64,000 nucleotides of DNA from JASHPR01 sp963842355 (GTDB lineage: Bacteria; Actinomycetota; Actinomycetes; Streptosporangiales; Streptosporangiaceae): assembly GCA_963842355.1 (NCBI GenBank), contig CAWJGC010000013.1:1-64000 (forward strand), written 5' to 3'. Under the pieces are notes generated by a model that saw only the letters and a list, made by a program, of their open reading frames with translations, was not told where the DNA came from and searched no databases. The position numbers and the translations under genes are program-made. Positions 19,586-28,773 of this stretch are shown here, in pieces. Positions within the stretch are counted from its first letter, which is position 1, and every line of letters starts with the position of its first letter.

Positions 19586-19886
19586 CGGAGCAAGCTCCGC
19601 GAGCCGTGCAGGCCTGAGGGTATTGCCCAGCCCGCGGGCCTTGCCCAGCCCGCGGGCCTTGCCCAGCCCGCGGGCCTTGCCCAGCCCGCGGGCCTTGATC
19701 GTGGTTGATAGGTGACGACATCGGTCGCTGATTCACCACGATCATGGGCGCCGGGGCCGCCAAGCCGTACGATCATTGGCGCCGGGGGCCGCGACCGCGT
19801 CTCCCCTGTCCGCTACAGATGAGCGCTCCGGCGACGATCGCAGCGCTCACGGCGGGCGGCGGGCAGCGGAGCAAGCTTCGCGAGCC
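19586..19886 (+). repeat. dispersed 20-bp repeat pair flanking tandem array
   Basis: CGGAGCAAGCTCCGCGAGCC at 19586-19605 recurs with one change at 19867-19886. Between the two copies lie the 18-bp tandem array and a 9-bp inverted repeat (GATCGTGGT at 19697-19705 with ACCACGATC at 19735-19743). Function unknown; this 400-base gap between MFS and RidA genes holds only repeats. Confidence 0.5.
19623..19694 (+). repeat. four exact 18-bp tandem repeats
   Basis: The unit TTGCCCAGCCCGCGGGCC occurs four times without change (19623, 19641, 19659, 19677). Each unit holds the palindrome GCCCGCGGGC, so the array could form four hairpins or be a multi-site binding target. It follows the MFS stop by 75 bases. 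Confidence 0.9.
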
Positions 19887-19959
19887 TATTCGGTTGCGGG
19901 CGGGTCGGCCCGACGACAAGATGTCCGTGTTGCCGACCGCCAGTTGGGGGGCCCTGCCG

Positions 19960-20370
19960 GTGCCCATCGTTGACCGCCTCACCTCGGTGCCAGATCTCGC
20001 TCCGGGCCCGGGGTTCGCGCACGCCGTCACCACCTCGGAAAGGCTGGCGTTCGTCTCCGGCCAGGTCGCCCTGGACGCCGGAGGCCAACTTGTCGGTCCC
20101 GGCGATCTCGCGGCGCAGACCGCTCAGGCGCTGCGCAACCTGCACCGCATACTGGATGCACTCGGCGCGGACTGGCCCGATGTGGTCAGATTCGCCTGGT
20201 ACATCCTTGACGCGGGCTCGGTCCAGGTGATCCGCGACGTGCGTGACGAATTCATCCGGGCGTCGCTCGGCGACCGGCCCAATCCGGCGAGCACGCTGGT
20301 GCAGGTGGCAGCGCTGTCCCGGCCGGAGTTCCTGGTTGAGGTGGACGCGGTCGTGGCGCTGCCTGACTAG
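19960..20370 (+). CDS. RidA family protein
   Basis: 136-residue member of the RidA/YjgF-YER057c-UK114 family, whose best known role is hydrolysis of reactive enamine/imine intermediates of PLP enzymes. Family features: HAVTTSERLAFVSGQVALDA, QTAQALRNLHRILDALGADW, and C-terminal RPNPASTLVQVAALSRPEFLVEVDAVV. The canonical Arg of the RidA subgroup (R-x-A/P-S-T pattern) is replaced by NPASTLVQV, so it may belong to another Rid subfamily. GTG 19960 is preceded by a G-run; ATG 19921 is an alternative. Confidence 0.85.
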   Translation: MPIVDRLTSVPDLAPGPGFAHAVTTSERLAFVSGQVALDAGGQLVGPGDLAAQTAQALRNLHRILDALGADWPDVVRFAWYILDAGSVQVIRDVRDEFIRASLGDRPNPASTLVQVAALSRPEFLVEVDAVVALPD

Positions 20371-20403
20371 GCATGTCGACCAGGGCGAGCGGCGGAAGGC
20401 GCC

Positions 20404-20991
20404 ATGAGACTGTTCGTCGCGATCACGCCGCCGCCTGCGGTGCTGGACGAGCTCGAGGCCGAGGTGGCGCCGCTGCGGGTCTCCTGGCCCGGGCTGCGCT
20501 GGACCGGCCCGGCCGCCTGGCACGTCACGCTCGCGTTCCTCGGCGAGGTCGGCGAGGGCGCGGCGGCGGCACTCGGGCCGCGGCTCGAGCGCGCCGCCGG
20601 CCGGCATCCGGGCCTGTCGCTCTCCTTCGCCGCCGGCGGAGCCTTCCCCGCTCCGGGGCGCGCCCGCGTGCTGTGGACCGGGGTACGGGGCGATCGCCGC
20701 GCCCTCGCGGCGCTGGCCAGGTCGGTCGCGGCCGGCACCAGGCGCGCGGGCGCCCCGGCGTCCGACGAGGGCAGGCGCTTCGAGCCGCACCTGACCCTCG
20801 CCCGGTGCCGGGCCCCGGAGAACGTGAGCCCGCTGGTCGACGCGCTGAACGGCTACGCGGGCGCGGCCTGGACGGCGACGGAGATCCACCTGATCCGCAG
20901 CCACCAGCCGGCCGCCGCCGGCCGCCCGCCGCACTATGAAACCAAGGGCGCCTGGCCGCTGCGGCCCGGCCCGGGCGGGAATCATCCGTAA
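20404..20991 (+). CDS. thpR: RNA 2',3'-cyclic phosphodiesterase (2H family)
   Basis: 195-residue 2H phosphoesterase that opens 2',3'-cyclic phosphates on RNA ends (ThpR/LigT). The two catalytic H-x-T/S motifs are HVTLAF near residue 40 and HLTLAR near residue 126; the start MRLFVAITPPPAVLDEL is typical. GGAAGG lies just before the ATG. In vivo role in bacteria is not settled. 33 bases after the RidA gene, same strand, so possibly co-transcribed. Confidence 0.93.
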   Translation: MRLFVAITPPPAVLDELEAEVAPLRVSWPGLRWTGPAAWHVTLAFLGEVGEGAAAALGPRLERAAGRHPGLSLSFAAGGAFPAPGRARVLWTGVRGDRRALAALARSVAAGTRRAGAPASDEGRRFEPHLTLARCRAPENVSPLVDALNGYAGAAWTATEIHLIRSHQPAAAGRPPHYETKGAWPLRPGPGGNHP

Positions 20992-21098
20992 TGCTCCCCA
21001 TCCGCGCGTGAGCACCACCAGGCCAGCCCGGCGACCACCGACCCGGCCTTCCCCGGGCGCCGGTCCAGTAGCCGGTGGCAGGAGGCGGCGAAACCGGT

Positions 21099-21148
21099 GA
21101 TGAATGTAAACCTGATGTACAAGGAAGTGCACTGAAGCCACATTCATG
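21099..21148 (+). repeat. 50-bp dispersed hairpin element, copy A
   Basis: Begins GATGAATGT and ends with CACATTCATG, forming a terminal stem, with an inner TGTAC and GTGCAC. The same length and layout occur at 45810-45859 in an unrelated context, so this looks like a mobile or dispersed palindromic repeat of the genome. Confidence 0.6.
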
Positions 21149-21171
21149 CGGCCGCGGGGCCGGAACGGGCC

Positions 21172-21358
21172 GCCGTCCCGCCGGTCACGGCGCGGCGCCG
21201 TCCCGCCGGTCACGGGGTGGCGCCGTCCCGCCGGTCACGGGGTGGCGCCGTCCCGCCGGTCACGGGCCGCCTTCCCGCCGGTCACGGGGTGGCGCCGTCC
21301 CGCCGGTCACGGGGTGGCACTGTCTGGTCACGGAGTGGCGCCGTCCCGCCGGTCACGC
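21172..21358 (+). repeat. 25-bp tandem array at the luxR 3' end
   Basis: About eight units with core TCCCGCCGGTCACGG at 21176, 21201, 21226, 21251, 21273, 21298 and 21344, plus a degenerate one near 21321. The period is 25 bp with two shorter steps. The array runs into the stop codon of the LuxR-type gene on the other strand. No spacers, so not a CRISPR. Confidence 0.9.
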
Positions 21359-24200
21359 CGCGGGCAGCGCGTCGAACAGGCGCAGCCGGTAGGCGGCCGC
21401 CGCGGCTTCGCCACGGCTGGTCACGTTCAGCTTGGCCAGGATGTTGGACACGTGCACGCTCGCGGTCTTGGCCGAGATGAACAGCGCCCCGGCGATCTCG
21501 CGGTTGCTCTGCCCGGCCGCTACCAGGCGCAGCACCTCGAACTCGCGGTCGGTCAGCCCGAGCCGGCCGCGCCGGTCGTCGGCCGCGCTGCCGGCCGCGC
21601 CGCTGGCGGGCCTGCCCGGGACGGCCTGCCCGCGTCCGCCGCGTCCGGGCGACCACCGCCGGGCGTGAGGGCGATCCGGGACCGGCGGGCCAGCAGCCGG
21701 ACCTCCTCGCTGAGCGGGCGGGCACCGAGGCGGTCCGCCAGCCGCGCGGCGTCCTGGAGCCGGGCCTCCCCGCCCTCCCGGTCACCGCCGGCGATCGCCG
21801 CCTCCGCGGCCCGCAGCAGCGCCGCGGCGCGCGGATAGGGCTGGCTGACCGCGTCCCACGCGGCCGCGGCCGCGTCCCACGCGGCGGGGGAGGGCGCGGG
21901 CTCCGCGCCGGGCGCCGGACCGGTGCCGCACGCGGCATCGGCGCGCGCCGCGTCGGCCGCGAACGTCAGCCGGTACGCCTGCTGGACCGGGCCGATCGTG
22001 GCCAGATTCTCCGCCAGCGCGCGCAGCCGGGCGAGCAGGCCAGCGGCCTGTGCCGTCAGCGCGTGGTCACGCGCTGGCCGGCCGGCCAGGCCAGCCTCCG
22101 CGCACACCCTGGCCCCGGCGACCAGGGCCGGCCAGGCGTACCGCGGACTGTGCCGCATCTCGTACTGGTCCACCGCATCCCCGAGGACGGACAACGCCTC
22201 CGCCGGCCGGCCGAGGGCGGCCTGCAGCTCGACCTGCAGCCGGATCAGCGGCAGCCGCAGCTGCGCGTCGTACCCGGTGCGCGCCAGCCACTCCGCGGAC
22301 GCCTGCGCCGATTCGGCGGCCGAGCGGACGTCGCCACGAGCCAGGGCCACGTCGCCGGCCAGCACGCGCAGCGCGGCCCGGAGCCTGGGCGGCGGCATGC
22401 AGTCCAGCGCGTGCTCGATCATCTCGCCGGCCTCATCCCACCGGCCCAGCGACGCCAGCGGCTCGGCCATGTTGAGCGCCAGGACCGCCCCGTCGGTGCG
22501 GATGAGCCCGTGCTCCCACGCGCTCGCGATGCCGCCGCGCGCTACCTCGGCGGCCCGGTCGTGCTCACCCATCTCTTCCAGCAGGTGCGACTCGATGATC
22601 ATCACACGCAGCAGCGCCCGGTAACCGGTCCGCTCGGCCAGGGCCCGCGCCTGGCCCAGCAGCCGCAGCGCCTCGCCTGCGTGGCCGGTCCCGCGGTTCG
22701 ACTCGATCACCGCCACGGTCATCAACGTTTGCAGCTCGGTCTCCACGTCGCCCACCTGACGTGCCACCGTGAGGGCCTCCCGGCCCGCCGCGAGCGCCTC
22801 GTCCGGGTCGGAATCCCCCAGCACGCGCGCGATGCCGCGCAGCACGCGCGCCCGCTCCGCGCTCGGCGGGTCGGCCGGCACGAGATCGAGCGCCCGGCGC
22901 AGGTCGGCCTCTGCGTCCTGGTGGCCGAGACGGTAGGCCATGAAGCCGCGGCGCTCGAGCAGCATCGCCGCCCGCAGCGGCTCCGCGGCGACGTCGACTA
23001 TCTTCAGCGCGGCGCCGGCCAGCGCCATCGCGCGCTCGTTCTCCCAGCTGTCGAACGCCATCTGCGCCGTTTCCTGGAGCACGCCGAGGTGGTCCGTGCC
23101 GATCCGCTGGGCCGCGTCCGGAACCTGGTCCCAGAGCTCGAGTACCCGCGACAGCATGCTGAGCTGCTCGGCGTGGGCCAGCCCGCGCGCGGCCTCGTGA
23201 GCCGCCTGCCAGGCGCTGACCAGAGCCCCGGTCATGTCGTGGGCGGCGTAGGTGTGGTGCGCCAGCTCTATCGCGGCCCGGCCGGGCGGGACCAGCGAGG
23301 AGTCGGCGCCAATCGCCTCGGCGAACCGGGTATGCAGCCGGCCGTGCTCGCCCGGCAGCAGATCGTCGTACACGACCTCCCGGATCAGGGCGTGCCGGAA
23401 CGCGTAGCCGTCGGAGTCGGTGACCAGCACGTTGCCGGCCACGGCGGGCCGCAGCGCTGCGGCGAGCCCGTCTGCTCCGAGCCCGGTGACGGCGGCGAGC
23501 AGGGCGTGGCCGGTCCGTTCGCCGCCCGCGCTGGCGGTCCTCAGGACGGCCTGGGTCTCCTCGGGCAGCCGCCGCACGCTGGCGGCCAGGAGGTCGCGTA
23601 GCGACTCGGGCAGCCCGGGGCCCGGCGCGCCGTCCAGGTCCAGCAGCGCCTCGACGAACAGCGGGTTCCCCTCGGTCCGGTCGTACACGCTGTCGGCGAG
23701 CGACGGTTCAGGCTCCCGGCTCAGGATCCGGGCGACGAGTTCGGCACAGGCGCGCCGGGAGAGCCGCGGCAGCTCGGCGCCTCACCGGGCTCGGCCCCGG
23801 CGCCGCCGGCGGCGCCGCCGGGCCCGGCGAACTCGGGCAGCAGCCTGGCCAGATCCCGCGTGTCCCGGCCGGGCAGCAGGTTCGCGACCTCGTCCGCGCC
23901 CACGTCCCGCACCAGCTCGCGCAGCATCGCCGTGAACGGGGCGAACGGCAGCCCGCCGTGGGCCAGCTCGAGGCAGCCGCCCACCATGATCCTGGCGCCC
24001 GCGCCGCGGGCCCTGGCCGAGAACTCGGTCAGGAAGCGCGACTTCCCCACCCCGGCCTCGCCGCCGATGAGCACCGCGGCCTGACCGCCTGCTGCGACCC
24101 GTTCCAGGGCCTGGTCCAGCGCGGTCAGCTGGTCGGACCGGCCCACCAGCACCGGACTGCTCACTCGCGCGGCCACATCATCCAGGATGCCACCGCCCAT
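21353..24200 (-). pseudogene. AAA-ATPase LuxR-family regulator, two frameshifts
   Basis: Large (~950 aa) LuxR regulator of the MalT/LAL type read in three pieces. 24200 to about 23780: N-terminal AAA domain with Walker A GGEAGVGKS. About 23780 to 21660: the rest of the ATPase and a helical/TPR-like sensor (TEGNPLFVEALLDLDG, then many ARALAERTG-type helices). About 21610 to 21353: HTH domain LTDREFEVLRLVAAGQSNRE and SVHVSNILAKLNVTSR. The breaks at about 23780 and 21610-21660 are single-base shifts inside GC-rich stretches. Either decayed or sequencing errors. The stop lies inside the 25-bp array. Ligand and targets unknown. Confidence 0.8.
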
Positions 24201-24207
24201 CGCGGGC

Positions 24208-24732
24208 CTAGAAGTCGCCGGTCGCGCCGTCGATGCACTCGCGCAGCAGGTCCGCGTGGCCGTTGTGGCGGGCGTACTCCTCGATCATGTGGGTGAGGAT
24301 CCAGCGCAGCGAGAACGGCTCGCCCGTGCGCTGTGACCGTTCCTTGCTCAGGACGTCCAGGTCGGGGGCGGCCGCTACCGCCTGCCGCGCTGCGGCACAC
24401 TCCCGCTCGAAGGAGCTGAACGCCTCCGCGATGTCCGCTTCGTCCGCGCCGTTGAAGTCCGCGTCGGGGTCTTCCGGCGTGACGTAGAGATCGGGCCCGT
24501 CCTCCCCGAGCAGCACCTGGCGGAACCAGCCGCGCTCGACCGCGGCCATGTGCCGGACCAGCCCGATCAGGGACAGGCTGGACGGGGGGACCGAGCGCTG
24601 CCGGAGCTGCTCGTCGGTGAGCCCCGCGCACTTCCACACCAGGATCGCCCGGTGATGGTCCAGCCACCCGGTCAGCATCTCCCGCTCGCCTGCCGCCAGG
24701 GCCGGCCGCGCCTGCTCCCGTTCCGTTGTCAT
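24208..24732 (-). CDS. DinB/DUF664 family protein
   Basis: 174-residue four-helix-bundle protein of the DinB-like superfamily (DUF664), probably a metal- and mycothiol-dependent transferase or hydrolase. The three metal-ligand histidines appear as WLDHHRAIL near residue 25, GLVRHMAAVERGW near 60 and THMIEEYARHNGHADLLRE near 150. Length is normal. It ends seven bases before the start of the broken LuxR gene, same strand, so the two may be one transcript. Substrate unknown. Confidence 0.9.
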   Translation of the reverse strand: MTTEREQARPALAAGEREMLTGWLDHHRAILVWKCAGLTDEQLRQRSVPPSSLSLIGLVRHMAAVERGWFRQVLLGEDGPDLYVTPEDPDADFNGADEADIAEAFSSFERECAAARQAVAAAPDLDVLSKERSQRTGEPFSLRWILTHMIEEYARHNGHADLLRECIDGATGDF

Positions 24733-24844
24733 GCGGTGAGCTTGTCACGAGCCCGCCGGCCGGGCCACGAATTTCCGCGGAGGTGATGCCCGCGCCCGGC
24801 GTCCGGCGTGTCCGGCCCGCCACGGCCAGGGACCGGCCAGGGCG

Positions 24845-25966
24845 TTACTGCATCCGCTCGACGACGTAGTCGATGCAGGCGGTGAGCGCCTGCACGTCGC
24901 CCGGGTCCACGGCGGGGAACATGCCGATCCGCAGCTGGTTGCGGCCGAGCTTGCGGTACGAGTCGGTGTCGACGATCCCGTTGGCCCGCAGCGCCGCCGA
25001 CAGCGCCCCGGCGTCGACGGCAGCGTCGAAGTCGATGGTGGCGACCACCTGGGAGCGCTGCGCGGGGTTGGCCACGAACGGGGTGGCGTAGGGCGCGCTC
25101 TCGGCCCACTGGTAGAGGATCGCCGAGGACTGAGCGGTCCGCGAGGTCGTCCAGCCGAGCCCGCCCTGGCCGAGCATCCACTCCACCTGGTCCGCCAGCA
25201 GGAACAGCGTGGCGACCGCCGGGGTGTTGTAGGTCTGCTGCTTCCGCGAGTTGTCGATGGCGACCTGGAGGGAGAAGAACTCCGGGATAAACCGGCCGCT
25301 GGCCGCGACCTTTCCGGCCCGGTCCAGCGCCGCCGGAGACATCAGCGCGATCCAGAGCCCGCCGTCGGAGCCGAACGACTTCTGCGGGGCGAAGTAGTAC
25401 ACGTCGAACTCGCCGGCCTGCACCGGCAGGCCGCCGGCCCCGCTGGTGGCGTCCACCAGGACGAGCGCGTCGGCGTCGGCGTCGGCGACCCGGCGGACCG
25501 GCATGGCCACCCCGGTGGAGGTCTCGTTGTGGGTCAGCGCGTAGGCATCCACGCCGTCCTCGGCGCTCGGCTGCGGATGGGTTCCCGGCGCGGACCCGAT
25601 CACCGTGGGCTGGTCCAGCCACGGCGCGGCGGCCGTCACCTTGGCGAACTTCGACGAGAACTCGCCGAAGGACAGGTGCTGCGCCTTGTGGTCAACCAGG
25701 CCGAAGGCGGCGATCTCCCAGAACGCGGTGGTGCCACCGTTGCCGAGTACCACGTCGTAGCCGTTCGGAACAGAAAAAAGATCAGCCATGCCCGCACGGA
25801 TCCGCTGCACCAAAGAGCGGACCGGTCCCTGGCGGTGCGAGGTCCCGAGGTAGGCCGCGCCGGATCTGGCCAGCGCGGAAAGCTGCTCGGGCCGGATCTT
25901 GGACGGGCCGCAGCCGAACCTGCCGTCGGCGGGCCGCAGGCCATCGGGAATGACGATCTCGGTCAT
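24845..25966 (-). CDS. serC: phosphoserine aminotransferase
   Basis: PLP enzyme making 3-phosphoserine from 3-phosphohydroxypyruvate and glutamate, in serine and (via related steps) pyridoxal phosphate synthesis. Actinobacterial SerC pattern: RFGCGPSKIRPEQL at the start, GTSHRQGPVRSLV, LTHNETSTGVAMP, the aspartate VDATSGAGG, and the PLP-lysine YYFAPQKSFGSDGGLW. 373 residues from ATG 25966. It follows the citrate synthase gene by seven bases on the same strand, a pairing seen in other actinobacteria together with pdxH nearby. Confidence 0.96.
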   Translation of the reverse strand: MTEIVIPDGLRPADGRFGCGPSKIRPEQLSALARSGAAYLGTSHRQGPVRSLVQRIRAGMADLFSVPNGYDVVLGNGGTTAFWEIAAFGLVDHKAQHLSFGEFSSKFAKVTAAAPWLDQPTVIGSAPGTHPQPSAEDGVDAYALTHNETSTGVAMPVRRVADADADALVLVDATSGAGGLPVQAGEFDVYYFAPQKSFGSDGGLWIALMSPAALDRAGKVAASGRFIPEFFSLQVAIDNSRKQQTYNTPAVATLFLLADQVEWMLGQGGLGWTTSRTAQSSAILYQWAESAPYATPFVANPAQRSQVVATIDFDAAVDAGALSAALRANGIVDTDSYRKLGRNQLRIGMFPAVDPGDVQALTACIDYVVERMQ

Positions 25967-25973
25967 CAGGCGA

Positions 25974-27083
25974 TCAAACTTCCTTGTCGAGGACATCGGC
26001 CGCGCCGGTGACGTCCCGCACCGGGCGGCTCTTCGGGCCTATGTAGCGCGCGCTGGGCCGGATCAGGCGGCCGGCCTGCTTCTGCTCCATGATGTGCGCC
26101 GCCCAGCCCGCGGTCCGCGCACAGGTGAACATAGAGGTGAACATGTGCAAGGGTACCTGGGCGAAGTCGAGCACGACGGCCGACCAGAACTCGACGTTCG
26201 TGGCGAGCACCCGGTCGGGCCTGCGGGCGTGCAGCTCCTCCAGGGCGGCCTTCTCCAGCGCCTCGGCCACTTCGAACCTGGGCGCTCCGAGTTCTCTGGC
26301 CGTCCGGCGCAGCACCCGGGCGCGCGGGTCCTCGGCGCGGTACACCCGGTGACCGAAGCCCATCAGCCGGTCCCCCCGGTCCAGCGCCGACTTGACCCAG
26401 GCGTCCGCGTCGCCGCTCCGTTCGACCTCCTCGATCATGCTCAGCACCCGGGCGGGGGCGCCGCCGTGCAGCGGCCCGGATAGCGCGCCGACCGCGCCGG
26501 ACAGCGCCGCGGCGACGTCGGCTCCGGTGGAGGCGATCACCCGCGCGGTGAACGTGGAGGCGTTCATGCCGTGCTCGGCCGCTGAGACCCAGTAGGAGTC
26601 GATCGCCTTCACGTGCTTGGGATCCGGCTCGCCCTGCCAGCGGATCATGAACCGCTCGGTGATCGTCTTCGCCTCGTCGACCCGCTTCTGCGGGACCATC
26701 GGCAGGCCCAGGCCGCGCGCGGCCTGGGCGACGAACGAGAGCGCCATCACCGAGGCCCGGGCCAGGTCGTCGCGTGCCTCCTCGTCGCTGATGTCGAGTA
26801 GCTGGCGCATGCCCCAGGCCGGAGCCAGCATGGCCAGAGCGCTCTGCACGTCGACCCGGATGTCCCCGGAGTGCACCGGGATCGGGTACGGCTCGGCCGG
26901 GGGCAGGCCGGGCTCGAAGGAGTTGTCCACCAGGAGCCCCCAGACTTGGCCGTAGGTCACGTGCCCCACGAGTTCCTCGATGTCGACCCCGCGGTAACGA
27001 AGTGCGCCCCCCTCGCGGTCGGGCTCCGCGATCTCCGTCTCGAACGCGACGACACCCTCGAGGCCGGGCGTGAAGTCGGACAT
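25974..27083 (-). CDS. gltA: citrate synthase (type II-like, GltA2 group)
   Basis: Condenses oxaloacetate and acetyl-CoA to citrate. Family residues: the His of AAEHGMNASTF, His of MGFGHRVYRAEDPRA, and the Asp in FWSAVVLDF. 369 residues is the usual length of the actinobacterial 'citrate synthase 2'. ATG 27083 has GGAGG well placed. serC lies immediately downstream and pdxH is divergent upstream, a conserved cluster. A 2-methylcitrate synthase activity cannot be excluded from sequence, but the context fits the housekeeping enzyme. Confidence 0.95.
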   Translation of the reverse strand: MSDFTPGLEGVVAFETEIAEPDREGGALRYRGVDIEELVGHVTYGQVWGLLVDNSFEPGLPPAEPYPIPVHSGDIRVDVQSALAMLAPAWGMRQLLDISDEEARDDLARASVMALSFVAQAARGLGLPMVPQKRVDEAKTITERFMIRWQGEPDPKHVKAIDSYWVSAAEHGMNASTFTARVIASTGADVAAALSGAVGALSGPLHGGAPARVLSMIEEVERSGDADAWVKSALDRGDRLMGFGHRVYRAEDPRARVLRRTARELGAPRFEVAEALEKAALEELHARRPDRVLATNVEFWSAVVLDFAQVPLHMFTSMFTCARTAGWAAHIMEQKQAGRLIRPSARYIGPKSRPVRDVTGAADVLDKEV

Positions 27084-27268
27084 CTACGGTTCCTCCGTCT
27101 CCCTGGGCCACCGGGCCGGGCCTGGCGGACCCGCGCGGCGCGGCCATGACGTCTGCAGTGGCCAGCCACACTATTCAATCGCGCCCGGAGCGGATCTGGT
27201 AACCCGGCCGGCCCGCCGTGGCGCATGCGGTGGCGGTGCGGGGACCCGGTGTGTGAGGATCACTACCC

Positions 27269-27901
27269 GTGGATGGGATGAGCCACGCCCGGGACGAGCC
27301 CGGCCTCAGCGAGGCGATGCTCGCCGGCGACCCGCTGGTCCAGTTCGAGCGCTGGATGGCCGACGTCGTCGCCGCGGCGCTCCCCGAGCCGACCGCGATG
27401 GTGCTGGCCACGGTCTCGGCCAGCGGCTGTCCCCGGGCCCGGACGGTCCTGCTCAAGCAGTACGACTCCGGCGGATTCACCTTCTACACCAACCGGACCT
27501 CCCGCAAGGGCACCGACCTGGCCGAGGTGCCGCGGGCGTGCCTGCTGTTCCCGTGGCACGCGATGCACCGCCAGGTGATCATCGAGGGGCCGGTCACCGC
27601 GTTGTCCCCGGAGCAGAGCGAGCCCTACTTCCGGTCCCGGCCGCACGGCTCCCAGGTCGGCGCGTGGACCAGCAGGCAGTCCTCGGTGATCGGTTCCCGG
27701 GCCGAGCTTGACGAGCGCTTCGCCGGGCTGGCCCGGCGGTGGCCGGAGGGGACGGAAGTCCCGATGCCGGAATTCTGGGGCGGGTATCGGGTGATTCCTG
27801 AGGTTGTCGAGTTCTGGCAGGGCCGCACGAACCGGCTGCACGACCGGCTGAGGTACCGCCGCGACGGCGGCCGGTGGGTGATCGAGCGGCTCGCGCCCTG
27901 A
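27269..27901 (+). CDS. pdxH: pyridoxamine 5'-phosphate oxidase
   Basis: FMN enzyme that oxidises pyridoxamine/pyridoxine 5'-phosphate to pyridoxal phosphate, the cofactor of the nearby SerC. Family motifs: FMN-site ARTVLLKQYDSGGFTFYTN, RQVIIEGPV, SRPHGSQVGAWTSRQS and the C-terminal signature EFWQGRTNRLHDR. 210 residues, normal. GTG 27269 has GAGGAT eight bases before it; ATG 27278 is possible. Divergent from gltA-serC with a 185-base shared promoter region. Confidence 0.95.
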   Translation: MDGMSHARDEPGLSEAMLAGDPLVQFERWMADVVAAALPEPTAMVLATVSASGCPRARTVLLKQYDSGGFTFYTNRTSRKGTDLAEVPRACLLFPWHAMHRQVIIEGPVTALSPEQSEPYFRSRPHGSQVGAWTSRQSSVIGSRAELDERFAGLARRWPEGTEVPMPEFWGGYRVIPEVVEFWQGRTNRLHDRLRYRRDGGRWVIERLAP

Positions 27902-28050
27902 GCCGCGAGCGCCGGCCCTGAGCCGCGGGGCCGGTCCTCGATCTGGCCGCGGGCGGGCGCGGCTTTCCCGCTGTCACCCCCCGTATTTTCCCGGTTCGCC
28001 GAAGCGGCCGCGGAGCATAGCATCGTTCCAGAAAGGAGGAGAGGGCGACG

Positions 28051-28770
28051 TTGACGGCGCACGGGCTAATCGACACCACCGAGATGTACCTTCGCACGGT
28101 TTTTGAGCTTGAAGAGGAAGGTATCGTCCCGCTGCGTGCCCGCATTGCCGAGCGCCTGGCGCAGAGCGGCCCGACCGTGAGCCAGACGGTGGCCAGGATG
28201 GAGCGCGACGGCCTGGTACGCGTCGAGGGCGACCGCCAGCTGGCGCTCACCGTGACCGGCCGGACGCTGGCCATGAGGGTGATGCGCAAGCACCGCCTGG
28301 CCGAGTGCCTGTTGGTCGGCGTCATCGGGCTGCCCTGGGAAGAGGTCCACATCGAGGCCTGCCGGTGGGAACACGTGATCTCCGACACCGTCGAGCGCAG
28401 GCTGGTCGAACTGCTCGGTTACCCCGTCCGGTGCCCGCACGGAAATATAATTCCGGGACTTGCCGAACTCGGCATTCCGGCCGATGCTAGCCAGCGGGCA
28501 GTAGCGGCCGGGAGCGAGCGCGCCGTGGCCATGACAATGATCGCATCCCGGCACGCCGAGCCCGTGGTCGTGCGCCGGATCAGCGAGCAGGTCCAGAGCG
28601 ACGCGGCCTTGATGCTTAGACTCAAGAACATCGGGATACAACCCGGGCGCGAGATCACGCTCGAGGTCAGCGACGATGGTGTACGGGTGACAGGTGAGAA
28701 TGCAATCGGTGATCTGGACGCGGAGTTGCCGCGCCAGGTTGCCGCGCACGTTTTCGTCACGAGGTCGTGA
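28051..28770 (+). CDS. DtxR-family metal-dependent repressor
   Basis: 239-residue iron- or manganese-dependent repressor. N-terminal winged helix: IDTTEMYLRTVFELEEEGI and VSQTVARMERDGLVRV; dimer/metal-binding part with LAMRVMRKHRLAE (His/Glu ligands) and ACRWEHVISD (Cys-x-x-Glu-His of the primary site); C-terminal SH3-like FeoA domain around IGIQPGREITLEVSDDG. The TTG at 28051 is chosen because GGAGGA precedes it and family members begin at this point. IdeR/DtxR is the closest model; whether it is the main iron regulator is an inference. Its target sites are not visible in the window. Confidence 0.92.
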   Translation: MTAHGLIDTTEMYLRTVFELEEEGIVPLRARIAERLAQSGPTVSQTVARMERDGLVRVEGDRQLALTVTGRTLAMRVMRKHRLAECLLVGVIGLPWEEVHIEACRWEHVISDTVERRLVELLGYPVRCPHGNIIPGLAELGIPADASQRAVAAGSERAVAMTMIASRHAEPVVVRRISEQVQSDAALMLRLKNIGIQPGREITLEVSDDGVRVTGENAIGDLDAELPRQVAAHVFVTRS

Positions 28771-28773
28771 TCA

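Noticed and set aside
21172..21358. CRISPR array
   Set aside because: Repeat units follow each other directly with no unique spacers and no cas genes near.
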